This document shows positions 11,472-21,890 of a stretch of DNA of 64,000 nt, one piece after another. A model generated the notes under the pieces. It was not told the origin of the DNA. It saw only the letters and a program-made list of their open reading frames with translations, and did not search any database. Origin of the DNA: Sistotremastrum niveocremeum HHB9708 (Eukaryota > Basidiomycota > Agaricomycetes > Sistotremastrales > Sistotremastraceae); NCBI GenBank assembly GCA_001630475.1, contig KV419433.1, positions 92,121 to 156,120 on the forward strand, read 5' to 3'. Numbering within the stretch: the stretch's first letter is position 1; each line of letters opens with the position of its first letter. Position numbers and translations under genes: made by a program.

Positions 11472-11553
11472 GTCACACTCGTTGGAGGCTCCAACGAGTT
11501 TAGCCGACGACCAACGGAGGTCGTCGGACAGACCAACGGAGGTCGTCGGACAG
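11472..11553. repeat. Hairpin plus two-copy 22-bp direct repeat
   Basis: CTCGTTGGAGGCTCCAACGA forms a near-perfect hairpin, directly followed by two identical copies of a 22-bp unit beginning ACCAACGGAGGTCGTCGGAC. A related CACAACGAGTTTGTGACAG word lies at about 11338. The function is unknown. Confidence 0.7.
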
Positions 11554-12610
11554 GTGCTCGGACTTTCCCAGTTGGGTGGGGGGATTATCTAATGAATTTC
11601 CTTTTATGGTAAGCGATCGTACTTCGGAGTGTCATGACCTGTGACTTTTCCAGATTTATGTATATATGCTACTTTATTAAATTATTCTAAGGCTGTCCCT
11701 ACTCTACACTAATCAAAATATAATCCATACTACTGTTCTACACTATTTACACTAATTATAAGATGCAAGATCATAATTCTGTTAGAGGAATCAGAGATCG
11801 AAAGGGAATAATGAATAAATGAATAAAATGGACTTACGTCGTTCGACTAGCATTATCCGAGACTCAGACCCTTCCTATTCTTCACATCCATAATAGAAGT
11901 CTTGATCCAAAGGGTGAACCGACGAGAATAGAATGCTATAGCCCCCTGAACCAACCGGACTCACACAGAAACCTAAGTCACATGGAATGGCCCGGCGAGA
12001 ACGCACTCCACATGAACATAAGCCCTGCTCCCCATAGGGACTCAGAAAGTAATAATACTAACCCAGGCTCGGCGAGCCCAGGCCCTGAGGGATTGTAGCA
12101 GGGGGTGGGCACCGATAGGGAATTTTGAGGCCGAAGACCTTGCTCTCCCCTACCATTGGCCCCACCCCACAGCTGTCCAGCCCGCCAAACGCGGATTAGT
12201 TACGTGTAGAATAAGTATATATACGCACCTGAATTTTATTTTGATTTAATTCGCGTCGGGGGGGCCGTTATTGAGGGGGGAACGCGTTGGCGGCGGGAGG
12301 CGAGGCGGGAGGCGGGAGGGAGCGGATTTCAAAGTCCGCTCGAACATCGGTTGGCGCGTCTCCGACGGTCACGTGATCACGTGATCGTCACGTCACGGTA
12401 ACAACATCACGTGACCTCCGGCAGAGGTATCTCGGCACGGTCGGCGTTTACGATTCGGCTATTCGCCCTTGCCAGCTCATCGCCTCAAGCTCACCAACGA
12501 TATCGTCGTTGTCGTCGTCGACGACGACGAGGTCTTTCAAGTAAGTTTATTCCTTATCTAAACTATTCTACTGACTATTCTATAGAGCCTCCCCCTCCCC
12601 CTCTTGTAAT

Positions 12611-13860
12611 CCGGCGATGGGATAGCTCGATGCTATTCCATCGCCGGTGGTCGCTTGCTAGGCCTGACTTGATGTCAGGCCTGGCGACGACGACGACCAA
12701 GCTCGGATGACTCGACGTCATCCGAGCGTCGTCACTCGTCTCGTTCCTCACTGTCGATCTCCGCCCCCGCCTCGCCCACCTCGCCTTCAAACCTCGACCT
12801 CAATTTCATGCGTCGAGTTCGACCTCGCACCCTCAACCACGCACGTATCGCTGCCGGATGACCTCTTTCGACCTCACTAAATCCCATCCTGTCCCCTTCG
12901 CCCCCACCAGCCCTCACCTATGCCCGAGAACGCCCAACTCCTCGTCGATCCTTCGCGAATCGCGATCGAACAACTTGGTGCTGTGCGACTGCGATCTGAC
13001 GAACAGCTAGGGCCCGACTTGATGTCGTGGCTCGAGGAAACACGGACGACTTGGTGTCGTCCGTGTTCGTCCTGCGCGAGTCCATGGCAGTACATGCCGC
13101 CACCAGCCTCGATATCGACCGATATCGACCCCGTTCACGCTACTCTGTGAGTTTATCAAATTTGTTCACTATGAACAAATACTGACTACTCTAAAGCTTC
13201 GTCTACCCACATCCCCTTCGTTCATCCCTCCTCGCTGTCGTCGCCGTCACCCTCCGAACGCCGCAAGACTTCCCGTCGACATCGACAACGACTTTCGGAT
13301 GCTTAACAGCATCCGAGAGTTGCAGTGACTACTCATCCCCGCCATCAACGACTTCTCTACGTGATCGAAGACCCTCTCCTCCGTCACCTTCAGCATGCTC
13401 GACGACGACGGTTTTAGCAAAAATCACGATCTTTTTCTTCGTAAGTCTTCTTAACAACGCTATATTCTTTACTAACTATATTTTCACTATATTTAAGTTT
13501 GTTCGTTCACTCTCCCCTCCAATCACCTTCATCTCTCAACATCAGCCGACGCCGACATGGCCAGCACCGTCGACTCGTCTGTCTAGCTTAGTGAGTAGTT
13601 GAACTCTATCGATATTGACGATAACTGACTATCCTAGATCTATCTCCTCTCATATATTGCCAGCGGTCCTCCGCTATCGCCTTCCCCATTACCACCTCAC
13701 CCTCACCCGTAATTCTCCTCTCACCGTCGATCGATTCCCTTGACTCCACCCCCAGTCACTCCGTCTCAGCCGACTCGGCCAAATCGCCGGATCCTTTCGA
13801 TGTCTCTGTGTCATCGACCTGCAAGGATCACCTGAACGAACGTCTTTATGTCGTTCGTTT
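12611..13860. repeat. Array of short hairpins with a shared loop motif
   Basis: At least six compact hairpins occur: 12611-12647 (16-bp stem), 12660-12682 (9 bp), 12701-12727 (11 bp), 13039-13067 (12 bp), 13295-13316 (8 bp) and 13834-13860 (8 bp). The stems differ in sequence, but several share a GAC-TTGAT-GTC or close relative (TCGAC, TTGGT) at the tip. Further partial GACTTGATGTC motifs lie near 13018 and 13908. Confidence 0.7.
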
Positions 13861-14196
13861 CTTTTGTTCGTTAGTTCGTTCACGTCATCCACGGGGCGTC
13901 TTGATGTCGCCGCGTGCATCCCGCATTTTCTCGGCTGTCCCCATCTCGTCCTCATGGTATCCGTCTGTCAACCTCGTGCTGATCCTCATGTCAACCTCAT
14001 GCTTCCCACCGCACCCGCTCCTCATAGCTGCCTCCACCCCGCCTAACACGTGTTCGCCTCGTGTTTGCCACGTTTCACCCGCCCTCGCCTCTACCTCATG
14101 TTTTGACAATGAAGACGAAGAGAACATAAATAGGCAGCAAGATTTGGTCTTCGTCCTCCACAACCGCCCTCTCGTCCCCTCTCATCTGCACCTCCA

Positions 14197-16751
14197 ATGG
14201 CGGCAGCCCTTCCGCCCTGTGAAGTCGCTCGTCGCACCCGACTCCTTCTCGAACGGAACGCTCGCCTTCAAATTCCAAACGCCAAAGACGTCCCAGTCCC
14301 AGCCCCAGGAATCCAAGACCTCAACATGTCCGAAGGACTTGATTTGTCTGGGATGCGACTCGTAGAAGACGTTATTGATGAACAGGCTTTTCTCGAGCAC
14401 GGCGAGAAAGTGCTGGATCACTTCGATGCAGCTTTGGCAAAGGGACGCGGTATGTGTTTGCTCATGCTCCTAATTAGAAACAATCTCATTCGATCTAGGG
14501 AATCATGTCATCGATGGTGATCTTACCTTTGATGACTATGATCGTCGCCCGAAGTAGACAAACCGGACCGCCAAAGCCAAGCTCCTCCACCAGCAGCGCC
14601 TTAAGGACGGTAGTTATCGTCCAGTGAGGAATTCAGGTGTCTGGAGGGATCGTGACGGCAAAATAGGTATCGTCTACCTCTCTCATGCCGATCTTGCCTC
14701 AGGCAAAGACTTATTCTGGCACGGCATGCCGGTATGAATTCTTGCTCCCTTTACTCCCATTGTCTGATATCTTTTATGTAGGGTGGGCTCCAGAATCTTG
14801 GGCTCTGGAGCAGCCAGCAGCTATTTGCCATATGCCCCTGTCGACTCGACAAGAAGGAAAAGGGCATCGACCCTCGTCACGAAATGTATCGGCACTTGTC
14901 AGATGTCCTCGGCGTCGAGTGTTTCTGCAACAAGGAAGTACCACCTACCGGTCCTCTGCTCGGGATGACGGAAGGCAATGTCGACCTTCAGAACAAGATT
15001 CGGCAGGTTTGGCAGGAGCGCGTTGAGGCGCAATGCCAACGTGACTCAGTGTACGTCCACATTACTCATCTCTGTATCTGCTTCATTCTAACTAGTCAAC
15101 AGCGGAGTCAGTCCTGGTTACCTTGAAGGGAAGGAATGGACTGACAACGAGCTCAAAGTTTTGGCGCAGGAGGATTTTGAAACGGTCGATGAGGTCGATG
15201 AGGTCATTGATGATGATGACATTGTGGAAGATGTGGGTGATTCAACTGGGGTTCCTAATGATCCAACTAGGCTAGGTGGCTAGTCCTCTGATTGTCTGAA
15301 GAATTTTGCTTACTCCTTGTTTGGTAGTTCGTCCCGAGAACGATCCTGATCGAAAGTATCATTTTGAGGCCTGTGGTCTCACACATCTAGTTCATGCTTG
15401 GGTCGCTTCTGGCCATCAGAATTCTGTGAGTTTGATTATGTTTTTCCAGTTCCGCACTCATTCCTTGTTTAGCCAAAGGCAAAGCTAGTGCCATCGGCGC
15501 AGATGCTTGGTGCAGGAACAGCCTACCGGAGTGCCGCTGTCAAGTCCCACCTCTATAACACGCGTATCCTCCATGCCTATGCCGCTATGTGTCTCAGACG
15601 AACCATCCCTTCCGAGTACGACAAGGCCAAGCCCATATACGACGCGGGCAAGTGGATATCTGAGGATTCCCCAGATGGCATTGCTCTTGGTCAAGCGATC
15701 CTCTGGAAACTGCAGGTTGCCATTCATCGAGACACTCAGGATGGTCTTGGTAATTTCTGTATCGCCTTTAACTTTGGCAGATGGGTCCCAGATGGCATGT
15801 TCGGTGGAGGAATGGCTTTTCCTGACCTTGGTTTGATGTTTGAGTATGTCTTGCTTTTCTGTTTGTCAATTGAAACTGATCCAGTCTCAGATATCCACCT
15901 GGCTCGATCCTCATCTTCCGTTCGGCTGACCTCTTCCATGGCGTCATGCCCTGGCAGCCAGCTCACTGCCGTGGTGATAGTATCACACCGGGGCGTGTCT
16001 CTTGGGTCCTGTTCACTTCTCAGGCTGCACGTCGAATTCTTGATGGTAAACCTCCTGGATGGCTTGTTAAGACTAATCAGGGGGATAACAAGTATCAGGT
16101 ACAGCTAGTGTTTGAAAGTCGGGTCACGCGACCGCTCGAAAACCGCAACTTGACTGGAACCTGACCACAATGACCAGACCGTGGTCATGGTCACGCCTTG
16201 GGGCTCATGGTCAGGTTGCAGTCATGGACCTCCCGGTAATCCACGACCAGACCCCATGACCAACATAGGTAGATCATTGTCTAGAGCCTTCCCCAGGCCT
16301 TCTGGTGTGTTCTGCTTGTCATATACATCATATATGAGGTCCAACAAACCAGATTAAGTACTAAAAAGTGGAGATTTAGGACTTTTTTGAGGTCATGACC
16401 GCAAGACCGGTCAAAGTTTGGTCATGGTCACCCAACTTTGGCCAGACCGCGACCGCTAGCAGTCATGGTCATGAGATTTTGCCATGACCATGACCGCTAG
16501 AAGTCATGGTCATCGCCTCCGAGGTGCCCAAAACCTGACCTGACCCGACTTTCAAACACTAGGTACAGCAGCTTGAGCTTCAAGCAGCTGCAGATCTTGA
16601 GGCTAAAAAGGTGAAGGAGGCAAAAGACGCTGACCAGCTTGCTAAGGCTGCTAAGCGGAAGTTAGCCAGACAAGCAAAAGGGAAGGCCAAAGAGGATGCT
16701 AAAAAGGCTAAGACTTCAGCTTCCACTAGTACTCTCAATGATGTAGAATAG
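14197..16751 (+). CDS. Probable 2OG-Fe(II) dioxygenase (TET/JBP-like), cargo of the 11.5-kb element
   Basis: Several exons separated by about 50-nt introns run from the ATG at 14197 to the TAG at 16749. Readable blocks are LDLSGMRLVEDVIDEQAFLE, LFAICPCRLDKKEKGIDPRH, ECFCNKEVPPTGPLLGM, HFEACGLTHLVHAWVASGHQ, and a C-terminal double-stranded beta-helix with an iron-binding HxD in AIHRDTQDGLGNFCIAFNFG, GGMAFPDLGLMFEYPPGSIL, the distal His in SADLFHGVMPW and a 2OG-binding Arg in TPGRVSWVLFTS. A Lys/Ala-rich coiled tail follows. Fungal TET/JBP-type dioxygenases oxidise methylated bases and are known companions of KDZ transposons; that role here is inferred. A MITE (16106-16561) interrupts the gene before the tail, and the upstream frame is not fully open in my reading, so activity is doubtful. 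Confidence 0.6.
16106..16561. mobile_element. hAT-type MITE (family 1) inside the dioxygenase gene
   Basis: The ends are TAGTGTTTGAAAGTCGGGTC and its inverse. The 8-bp target duplication is GGTACAGC (16098-16105 and 16562-16569). The length is 456 bp with no coding frame. The core contains TTCCCCAGGCCTTCTGGTGT, shared with the MITE at 40582-41042. Repeated GTCATGGTCA words dominate the arms. It is non-autonomous and was probably moved by a hAT transposase in trans. Confidence 0.92.
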
Positions 16752-16779
16752 ATGTCTGAATTTGTATTCATGACTTGTG

Positions 16780-17230
16780 TGCGCGCTTTCAAAATCGTGT
16801 GTTTTTCTAATCAAGTCTGGGCCTTTGATTGTGACTTGTGTGCTCTGCCTGGTATGCTTAAATTTTTTGTGTTGGAGGGCTGTGTGTGTGGGAAATGCAT
16901 GTATGTGTGTTTGTGGAAAACATGTGTGTGTGGAAAACATGTGTGTGTAGAAAAAATGTGTGTGTAGAAAAAATGTGTGCGTGTGTAGAAAAAGCATGTG
17001 CGCGTCTCAAATCCTCTGTCGGTGTATTTGGCCCCAACACAACACGCACATGGTTTTTTACGCACACGCATTGCAAAATTGCACACACAAGGACACTTAA
17101 AGGACTTAAGTATTTTTGGGCCCAAAAAATCAAAATATATTTGAATATGACAATGTGTGCGCAAAATGCTGTCCCAAAAAGGAAATTTTCAGTCTGTGTG
17201 CGTAGAAAAGTGCATGTGCGTGTCAAAATC
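16780..17230. repeat. Right subterminal CA/TG-rich zone of the 11.5-kb element
   Basis: TGTGTGTG/GAAAAACATG words (16890-16990) and CACACA words (17040-17095) lie just inside the right TIR and mirror the left zone. The intergenic part contains no gene; long open frames here are repeat artefacts. Confidence 0.65.
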
Positions 17231-17255
17231 TTTTTTGTTGACACGGTCCACTATA

Positions 17256-17536
17256 CATCACCTCCCACGACTCGACCACTTCGTACGCAGAAACTTGCCC
17301 TCCATCCCAAAGAACTCGATCCCGCCTTCGTCGCAACCGCCCATCAGATCCCCGACTTCGCTGAACAATTCAAGCTCCATTTCCAGGGGCTTCAAGACAA
17401 AGTTCGACCTCCCTTACCCGTCAATCGCTCTCGACCGACCCTTCCAATCCCCTCTGTCCCGACTCCTGGAGCCATAAAAGTATGGCAGCGCGTCAAGTTT
17501 TTAACCCCCAACCCCCAACTCGAGTCCGCTCCCGAT
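17256..17536 (+). CDS. Plavaka-type transposase, block 3 of 4
   Basis: Beginning at the second CATCAC duplication, the frame reads PPTTRPLRTQKLALHPKELD, DPAFVATAHQIPDFAEQFKL and GAIKVWQRVKFLTPNPQLES, which corresponds to the region between the catalytic core and the C-terminus of Plavaka transposases. It ends at CTCCCGAT (17529-17536), the 8-bp duplication of the next MITE. Confidence 0.72.
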
Positions 17537-18342
17537 TAAGGCCTCCAACAAATATATACTTGCCTTACCTGGGTACCTGCATGCAGGTACCTGCCTGTTT
17601 TTTTCAGCCAAAATCCCATACTTGTACTTGGCAAGTACAGGTACTTACTTGCCTATACTTGCCTAAATAACCCCTATTTACTAGTAAAAATAGTAGGCAG
17701 GTACCTGCCTAAATGTCCAGCCGCTAATCTCATACCTGCCTACGGTGTATTAGGCAGGTACCCTTGGCAAGTATACTTGCGGATATCCTTAAACGTAGTG
17801 TTTGAAAGTCCAGTCCACATGACTGCAGGCAACCGCAGGTTGTGGTGGGGTCGTGACTGGACTGCAGTTGCCGGTCATCTGGTTTTCTGAAAATCAGGCA
17901 ACTGGCAACTGCAGTCATGACCAGTCACAACTGTGGTCGCAACCGAGGACCCTTAAGGGCCCTGGGAAAGGGTACACCCAAGGTATTTTGGGTGTCAAGT
18001 GACCATTTATGGTCATGTATGCATCAAATATGGTACAATATAGTGTTCCTATGTGCTAATAGACACTATATTGCCACTAATAAGACTCAAAAGCAATATA
18101 TAATTGATTAAAATACTGGTTTACACCAGTTGTGACCTCAGTTGCTGGCCATGACTGGTCAGGCAACTGGTCTTTTTGTGACTGGTTGCTGGACCCTGCA
18201 ACCAGTTGCAGTTGCCAGTTCTGCAAAATTTTGACAGGCAACCGGACCGGCAGTTACCAGTCACGGGCAAAAAGTGAAAAAGTCCAGTCGCAACCGGACT
18301 TTCAAACTCTACTTAAACGGGCTATATTCGTTGGAAGCCTTA
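17537..18342. mobile_element. hAT-type MITE (family 3, TAAGG ends) holding another MITE
   Basis: The ends are TAAGGCCTCCAACAAATATA and an inverse copy matching at 18 of 20 positions (18323-18342). The 8-bp target duplication is CTCCCGAT (17529-17536 and 18343-18350). The interior has TACCTGCCT/AGGCAGGTA repeats (17560-17765). A second MITE occupies 17796-18311. Without the inner copy it is about 280 bp. Confidence 0.9.
17796..18311. mobile_element. hAT-type MITE (family 2) nested in another MITE
   Basis: The termini are TAGTGTTTGAAAGTCCAGTC and a closely matching inverse ending CTCTA. The 8-bp target duplication is CTTAAACG (17788-17795 and 18312-18319). The interior is rich in GCAACTGCAGTCATGACCAG and CAGTTGC words, shared with the copies at 36544-36984 and 44575-45080. 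No coding capacity. Confidence 0.92.
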
Positions 18343-18879
18343 CTCCCGATTTCGTCGACGTTGCCATCGCTCGTCCACGCAGTAATCCTCTGAACGACAC
18401 CGGCACACCTGCAAGATTTGATCCCGTCCTCGTACGCAAGCCAGACGTTGAGGACGCGAAAGCATTTGGTATTGACTGTGAGTCCTCCGTTCCATATACA
18501 AGGCTGTGTACTGATATCTTTTGTAGTGTATAATATCGGCGTCCTCAAACTTATCTTCGCCATCCCCCCAGATCTACTACAACATCCTACCCTCTCACTC
18601 GCTGTCGACGATCCTGGCACCCTCGCGTACGTCGAATGGCTTGATATCGAGCCCGATAAAGACGAAGCGAGTGGGATGTATCGCATCACTCGACCTGCCC
18701 GACGTTTCATTAGACACGAGATCATCGAGCTCAGTTCAATTTCTCGTACCTGTCATCTGATTCCCGAATTTGGATCAAGGGTTCCTAGATCCTGGAGTTT
18801 TGACACAGCAATGCTCAAACAGAGAGCCTTCTGGTTGAACAACTACTCTGATAATCTAGCATTTCAAACCTTGTACTAG
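18343..18879 (+). CDS. Plavaka-type transposase, C-terminal block (4 of 4)
   Basis: After the CTCCCGAT duplication the frame continues as DFVDVAIARPRSNPLNDTGT and PARFDPVLVRKPDVEDAKAF. An intron follows at about 18480-18527. Then come YNIGVLKLIFAIPPDLLQHP, LAYVEWLDIEPDKDEASGMY, EIIELSSISRTCHLIPEFGS and the stop at 18877. The LAYVEW and CHLIP-FG motifs mark the conserved Plavaka C-terminus. Confidence 0.8.
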
Positions 18880-19656
18880 TACCTACCACCCGGCCTTTGA
18901 ATATATAATAATAAAAAATAATAAAAAATAAATAATAATAATAATAATAAAAATAATAAAAATCTCTGGAGTAATTCCGGGACTGCCAGATGTTGAGCCT
19001 ATCAAGACCTATCTTGCCCTCTATATGCAAGTCCTCCTATAAAAGATCTCCCCTTGTACTTCTGGGCAATACAATAGTGTGAATAAGATGTCCCTTTATG
19101 TTCAATTAGGCTACTCACTCCCTATAAATGCTTTGGTGACAGCTATTCAGAGCTATTTCGGACTATTTGCACTAAATAAGGTTGGCAGGCAGCTATTGAG
19201 GCTATTGCACATATTTTAGTTTTGGCTGACAGCTATGTAGCTCAGTAGTTTTTTCTGAAGGATTACAGGTTGTCGAGAAAACCGGTGATCAATGTAGTAC
19301 CCGATGGCAGCAGCACTAACGAGTTGCCCAAGTCACTTGACATGGCGACAGAGATTTCATTTGATGTTTCAACCAATTCGAACCAGACGTCAACGGTTGT
19401 CGACCGTTTGGAAGACGGAGGGGTAGGTTCTTCGAGGAAATACATCCTGTAATCCTGTATGTGTGCTGTATGAAATGAAATAGTATAAAGTCTAGTTGGG
19501 ATGATTACATAGGATTATATATCATCCGGCTGTCTATGTGGATCGAGTAACAAGTCCAAAAAGTCTAGTGTGCGTGTCATTAATATATATATATCATTTC
19601 TCTAATTTTTCTCCGAGTGATCCGGTAGGGGTGAGGAAAGCAGAGGTGCTGGTGAA
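18880..19656. other. AT-rich gap between the Plavaka element and the NADH dehydrogenase gene
   Basis: An (AAT)n-like tract spans 18900-18960. After it comes unremarkable sequence with a repeated GACAGCTAT / TTGGCAGGCAGCTAT word near 19140-19240, and a 60-codon open frame on both strands near 19263-19452 that I do not credit. The right end of the Plavaka element should lie here but no matching terminus is available for comparison. Confidence 0.5.
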
Positions 19657-21890
19657 TTATTCACGACTGACATCACTACAAGGTTTTCTTCGTCAGATGC
19701 GCATGTAATAATCAAGGAATAGAACATACCGCCCAAATATTTTAGTCTTAAGCCAATCCGAAGCAACGAGCGTTCGGTTCCTCAATGAGAAGAGGGTCGA
19801 CAGATATGCACTCCTCCAGAACAAATAAGTAGCAACACCTCCCGTAGCGAGCTATACATCATATCCACGATTAGCCAAATCCACATCCACAAAAGCAAGG
19901 ATACCGTCAACATACATTTCCACTTCCAAAAGGCAAATCAGCAATAGCCTTCTCACTTCCAATATAAGCCAGCGATCCTTGATGTGAATAATGGAAAGGA
20001 CGCTGCTGTTCAGCTCTAGCAAGCTGCTTCTCAATCACATCGATCTCCTTCTTCCTTTCCTCATCTTTCACAGGATCAGCGACATCCGCTTTCGCAAGTT
20101 CCGACAATCTCGACAACGCCTTCTCCCTCTTCGCCATCTGTCCGAAAAGACGAGCGAGATAGGCGCCTTGCTGTGATGCGACTTGGGCGGTGGGCGCGTA
20201 TGATGAGGCTGTGCAGTCGCCGAGGGCGAAGATGGATGACGATCCAGTGGGATCGGGGGAGGTGGACGGAACGAGGAGACGCAGGTGGTTATCTACTGAT
20301 AGACCACGTCTGTTGGTTTGTGTCGATGGGAAGTATGACATCAATTTCTTGGTCAGAGGACGAAGGGTGTTGCCCTACAGAACACATTAGCATTGGCACG
20401 AGAAGGAGAAGAAGAGGGAGGGGAGTGACGTACGCCTGCCCAAACGAGAAGACCCATAGGCAATTCATGTCGCTGTCCATTACTCTCTACGATGACGCTC
20501 TTATCTTTGACCTCTTTGACCATGGTCTTGGTCTTGATGTCGATCTTCGCATCTTTGAAAGTCGACTCCGTATAGTCGATAAGTTGTTTTGAGAACATGG
20601 GCAGAACGGAAGGTAGAGCTTCGATCAAAGTGATTTTGATGCGCTCCGCGAGCTCGGGATACCATGACTTGAGATCGTCCTAGACAGAAGCTGAGGAACG
20701 AAGTCCAAGAGAACTTCGAAGTTACGTACCTCGAGGAAATCGTGGATCTCTCCGGAAAGCTCTATACCAGTCGGACCGCCGCCAACGACAACCATGTGCA
20801 ACAATCGGTCGATCTCCTCCTCAGACTGTCCAGGGAAGGCAGCGGTCTCAACGCAGTCCATCAGCTGGCCTTGGAACTGAGAGACGTACGATCAGCTCAA
20901 GATTAGCTTATGGAAGCAGACTGATAAACAAACCTTCTCAGCGTCGCCTAGCTCCTTCATGAAGCAGGCATGTTCCTTGACACCGGGAATTCCAAACGTC
21001 TGAGTCTCGGCGCCAACAGCGTAGACAAGATAATCATAGTTGATAGTTGAAGTGCTGGTCGCGCCAACGATAGGAGAGTGATCGGACAACGTGATAGTCT
21101 TTGCCACGGGCTAGACGTCAAGAAGATGCTGATTAGACATGTTCAATGATAGACGAGATGAACGTACGTCAATATCCTGTGCTTCAGCCTCAATGACCTT
21201 GACAGCTCGTTTCTTATGGCGCGTGATATAGCGTGTGGCTGATCAGACCCGAATCCAGGATCGAGGACGAAGAAGCAAGAAGAGGAGGAAATCACGTGAA
21301 TATGACGACCGATTAGCAGGAGAAAACTTTTCGCTCACATTGGATGATAGAGCGGGAGTCAAGAGTGCCAACTGCGACGCTGGGCAACAGCGGTGTGAAC
21401 AAGAAATAGTTCCGTGGGCTGATAACGACCTGGCAATAAATTTTGTCGGAGTTAGAAGAAAATTTTGAATAAAACTGTACAGGGACGTACGACGTTCCAT
21501 TCTTCAGTGTCCAGCCCCTTCAACAAGCTACTAGCACCCCATCCACTACCCAGAATAGCAATGGTCTTCTTAGAATCATCATGGGGCAGTTGAAGCCCTG
21601 GATGTCGGTCTCTTTGCGTGACGTAGTAAAATGTGCCGCCTGAAACTATGACTCCAGCGAGCGTTACACGTCCCAAGTTCTGTAAAAACGATCTCCAACG
21701 AGACTGGGATGGTCCAACCGTCGGAGCAGGTGTAGAGAGCAGACGACGCTGAACCGGTCGTGTGAGAAGAATTTGTCTGCAAGCTTGGCTCGAGGCGATT
21801 GGACGGATGGCTATCAGAGACGGAGCAAAACAGGTCTAAGACACTTGGACGATGCGTAGGGTGAAATAACAGACCTCTAGTAATGCTCAT
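19657..21890 (-). CDS. NDE1: Alternative (type II) NADH:ubiquinone oxidoreductase, mitochondrial, 555 aa
   Basis: Single-subunit, non-proton-pumping flavoenzyme that passes electrons from NADH to ubiquinone at the mitochondrial inner membrane. Ten exons join in phase: 21890-21875, 21810-21491, 21429-21339, 21238-21168, 21110-20934, 20876-20730, 20679-20434, 20374-19916, 19851-19730, 19675-19657 (1668 nt). The Arg-rich N-terminus ([20 protein letters not shown]) fits a mitochondrial targeting peptide. The FAD-binding motif [14 protein letters not shown] lies near residue 91 and the NADH-binding motif [15 protein letters not shown] near 254. FALGDCTA and the membrane-anchoring C-terminus [20 protein letters not shown] with final GRDVSRE are typical. 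No EF-hand is seen. Whether it faces the matrix or the intermembrane space cannot be told, so the symbol is a family label. Confidence 0.95.

Larger units (their letters stand above)
11269..14196. other. 2.9-kb stretch without a recognisable gene inside the 11.5-kb element
   Basis: No frame stays open on either strand. The first third (11290-11560) has palindromes and a short tandem repeat. The middle (12240-12420) is G/C-rich with a CACGTGATCACGTGATC palindrome cluster near 12370. From 12420 to 13900 at least four intron-like segments occur (about 12541-12585, 13148-13198, 13441-13498, 13590-13638), each GT...ctgac/ctaac...AG, but the pieces between them carry stops in all plus frames. This could be a spliced non-coding leader of the downstream dioxygenase gene, or a decayed cargo gene. 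Confidence 0.5.
5742..17255 (+). mobile_element. 11.5-kb TIR transposon with integrase, dioxygenase and two orphan genes
   Basis: The ends are perfect 25-bp inverted repeats starting TATAGTGGACCGTGTCAACA (5742-5766 and 17231-17255). The flanks are the 6-bp direct duplication CATCAC (5736-5741 and 17256-17261). It sits inside the Plavaka transposase, whose frame continues on the far side. Contents in order: CA/TG-rich subterminal zone, two minus-strand genes (6528-8026, 8129-9196), a plus-strand DDE integrase (9273-11268), a 2.9-kb non-coding stretch with hairpins, a plus-strand dioxygenase gene (14197-16751) holding a MITE, and a second CA/TG-rich zone. A 6-bp duplication plus an rve-type integrase recalls IS481-like or Polinton-like integration, but I see no polymerase, ATPase, protease or capsid gene, so I treat it as a DNA transposon of uncertain superfamily. 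Confidence 0.85.
1..18879 (+). mobile_element. Plavaka-type (CACTA-like) DNA transposon carrying nested insertions; left end outside window
   Basis: Four collinear coding blocks of one Plavaka-family transposase lie on the plus strand, separated by other elements. Each foreign segment is bounded by TIRs and exact target duplications, and the transposase reading frame continues across every insertion site. The terminal repeats of the Plavaka element were not found. The left end lies before the window, and the first 65 bases (GTCCGGAT motifs) may belong to an intron or to yet another insertion. The right end should lie beyond the stop near 18879, in the AT-rich tract. Family assignment is from remembered motifs (ILSSDKT-like, GNI-KETR, LHQL, SCHLIP), not from a search. 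Confidence 0.8.

Noticed and set aside
11507-11553. CRISPR-like array
   Set aside because: There are only two directly adjacent identical units with no spacers, in a eukaryotic transposon.
12411-13955. Several 60-100 codon frames on both strands between the integrase and the dioxygenase
   Set aside because: They are cut by intron-like segments, contain stops in the joined frames, and the minus-strand ones mostly read through the hairpins.
16716-17244. Long frames of His-Thr or Cys-Val repeats on both strands
   Set aside because: They are produced by the CA/TG-rich subterminal zone of the 11.5-kb element.
5742-17255. Calling the 11.5-kb element a Polinton/Maverick
   Set aside because: The 6-bp duplication and rve-type integrase fit, but the TIRs are only 25 bp and no DNA polymerase B, ATPase, protease or capsid gene is visible.
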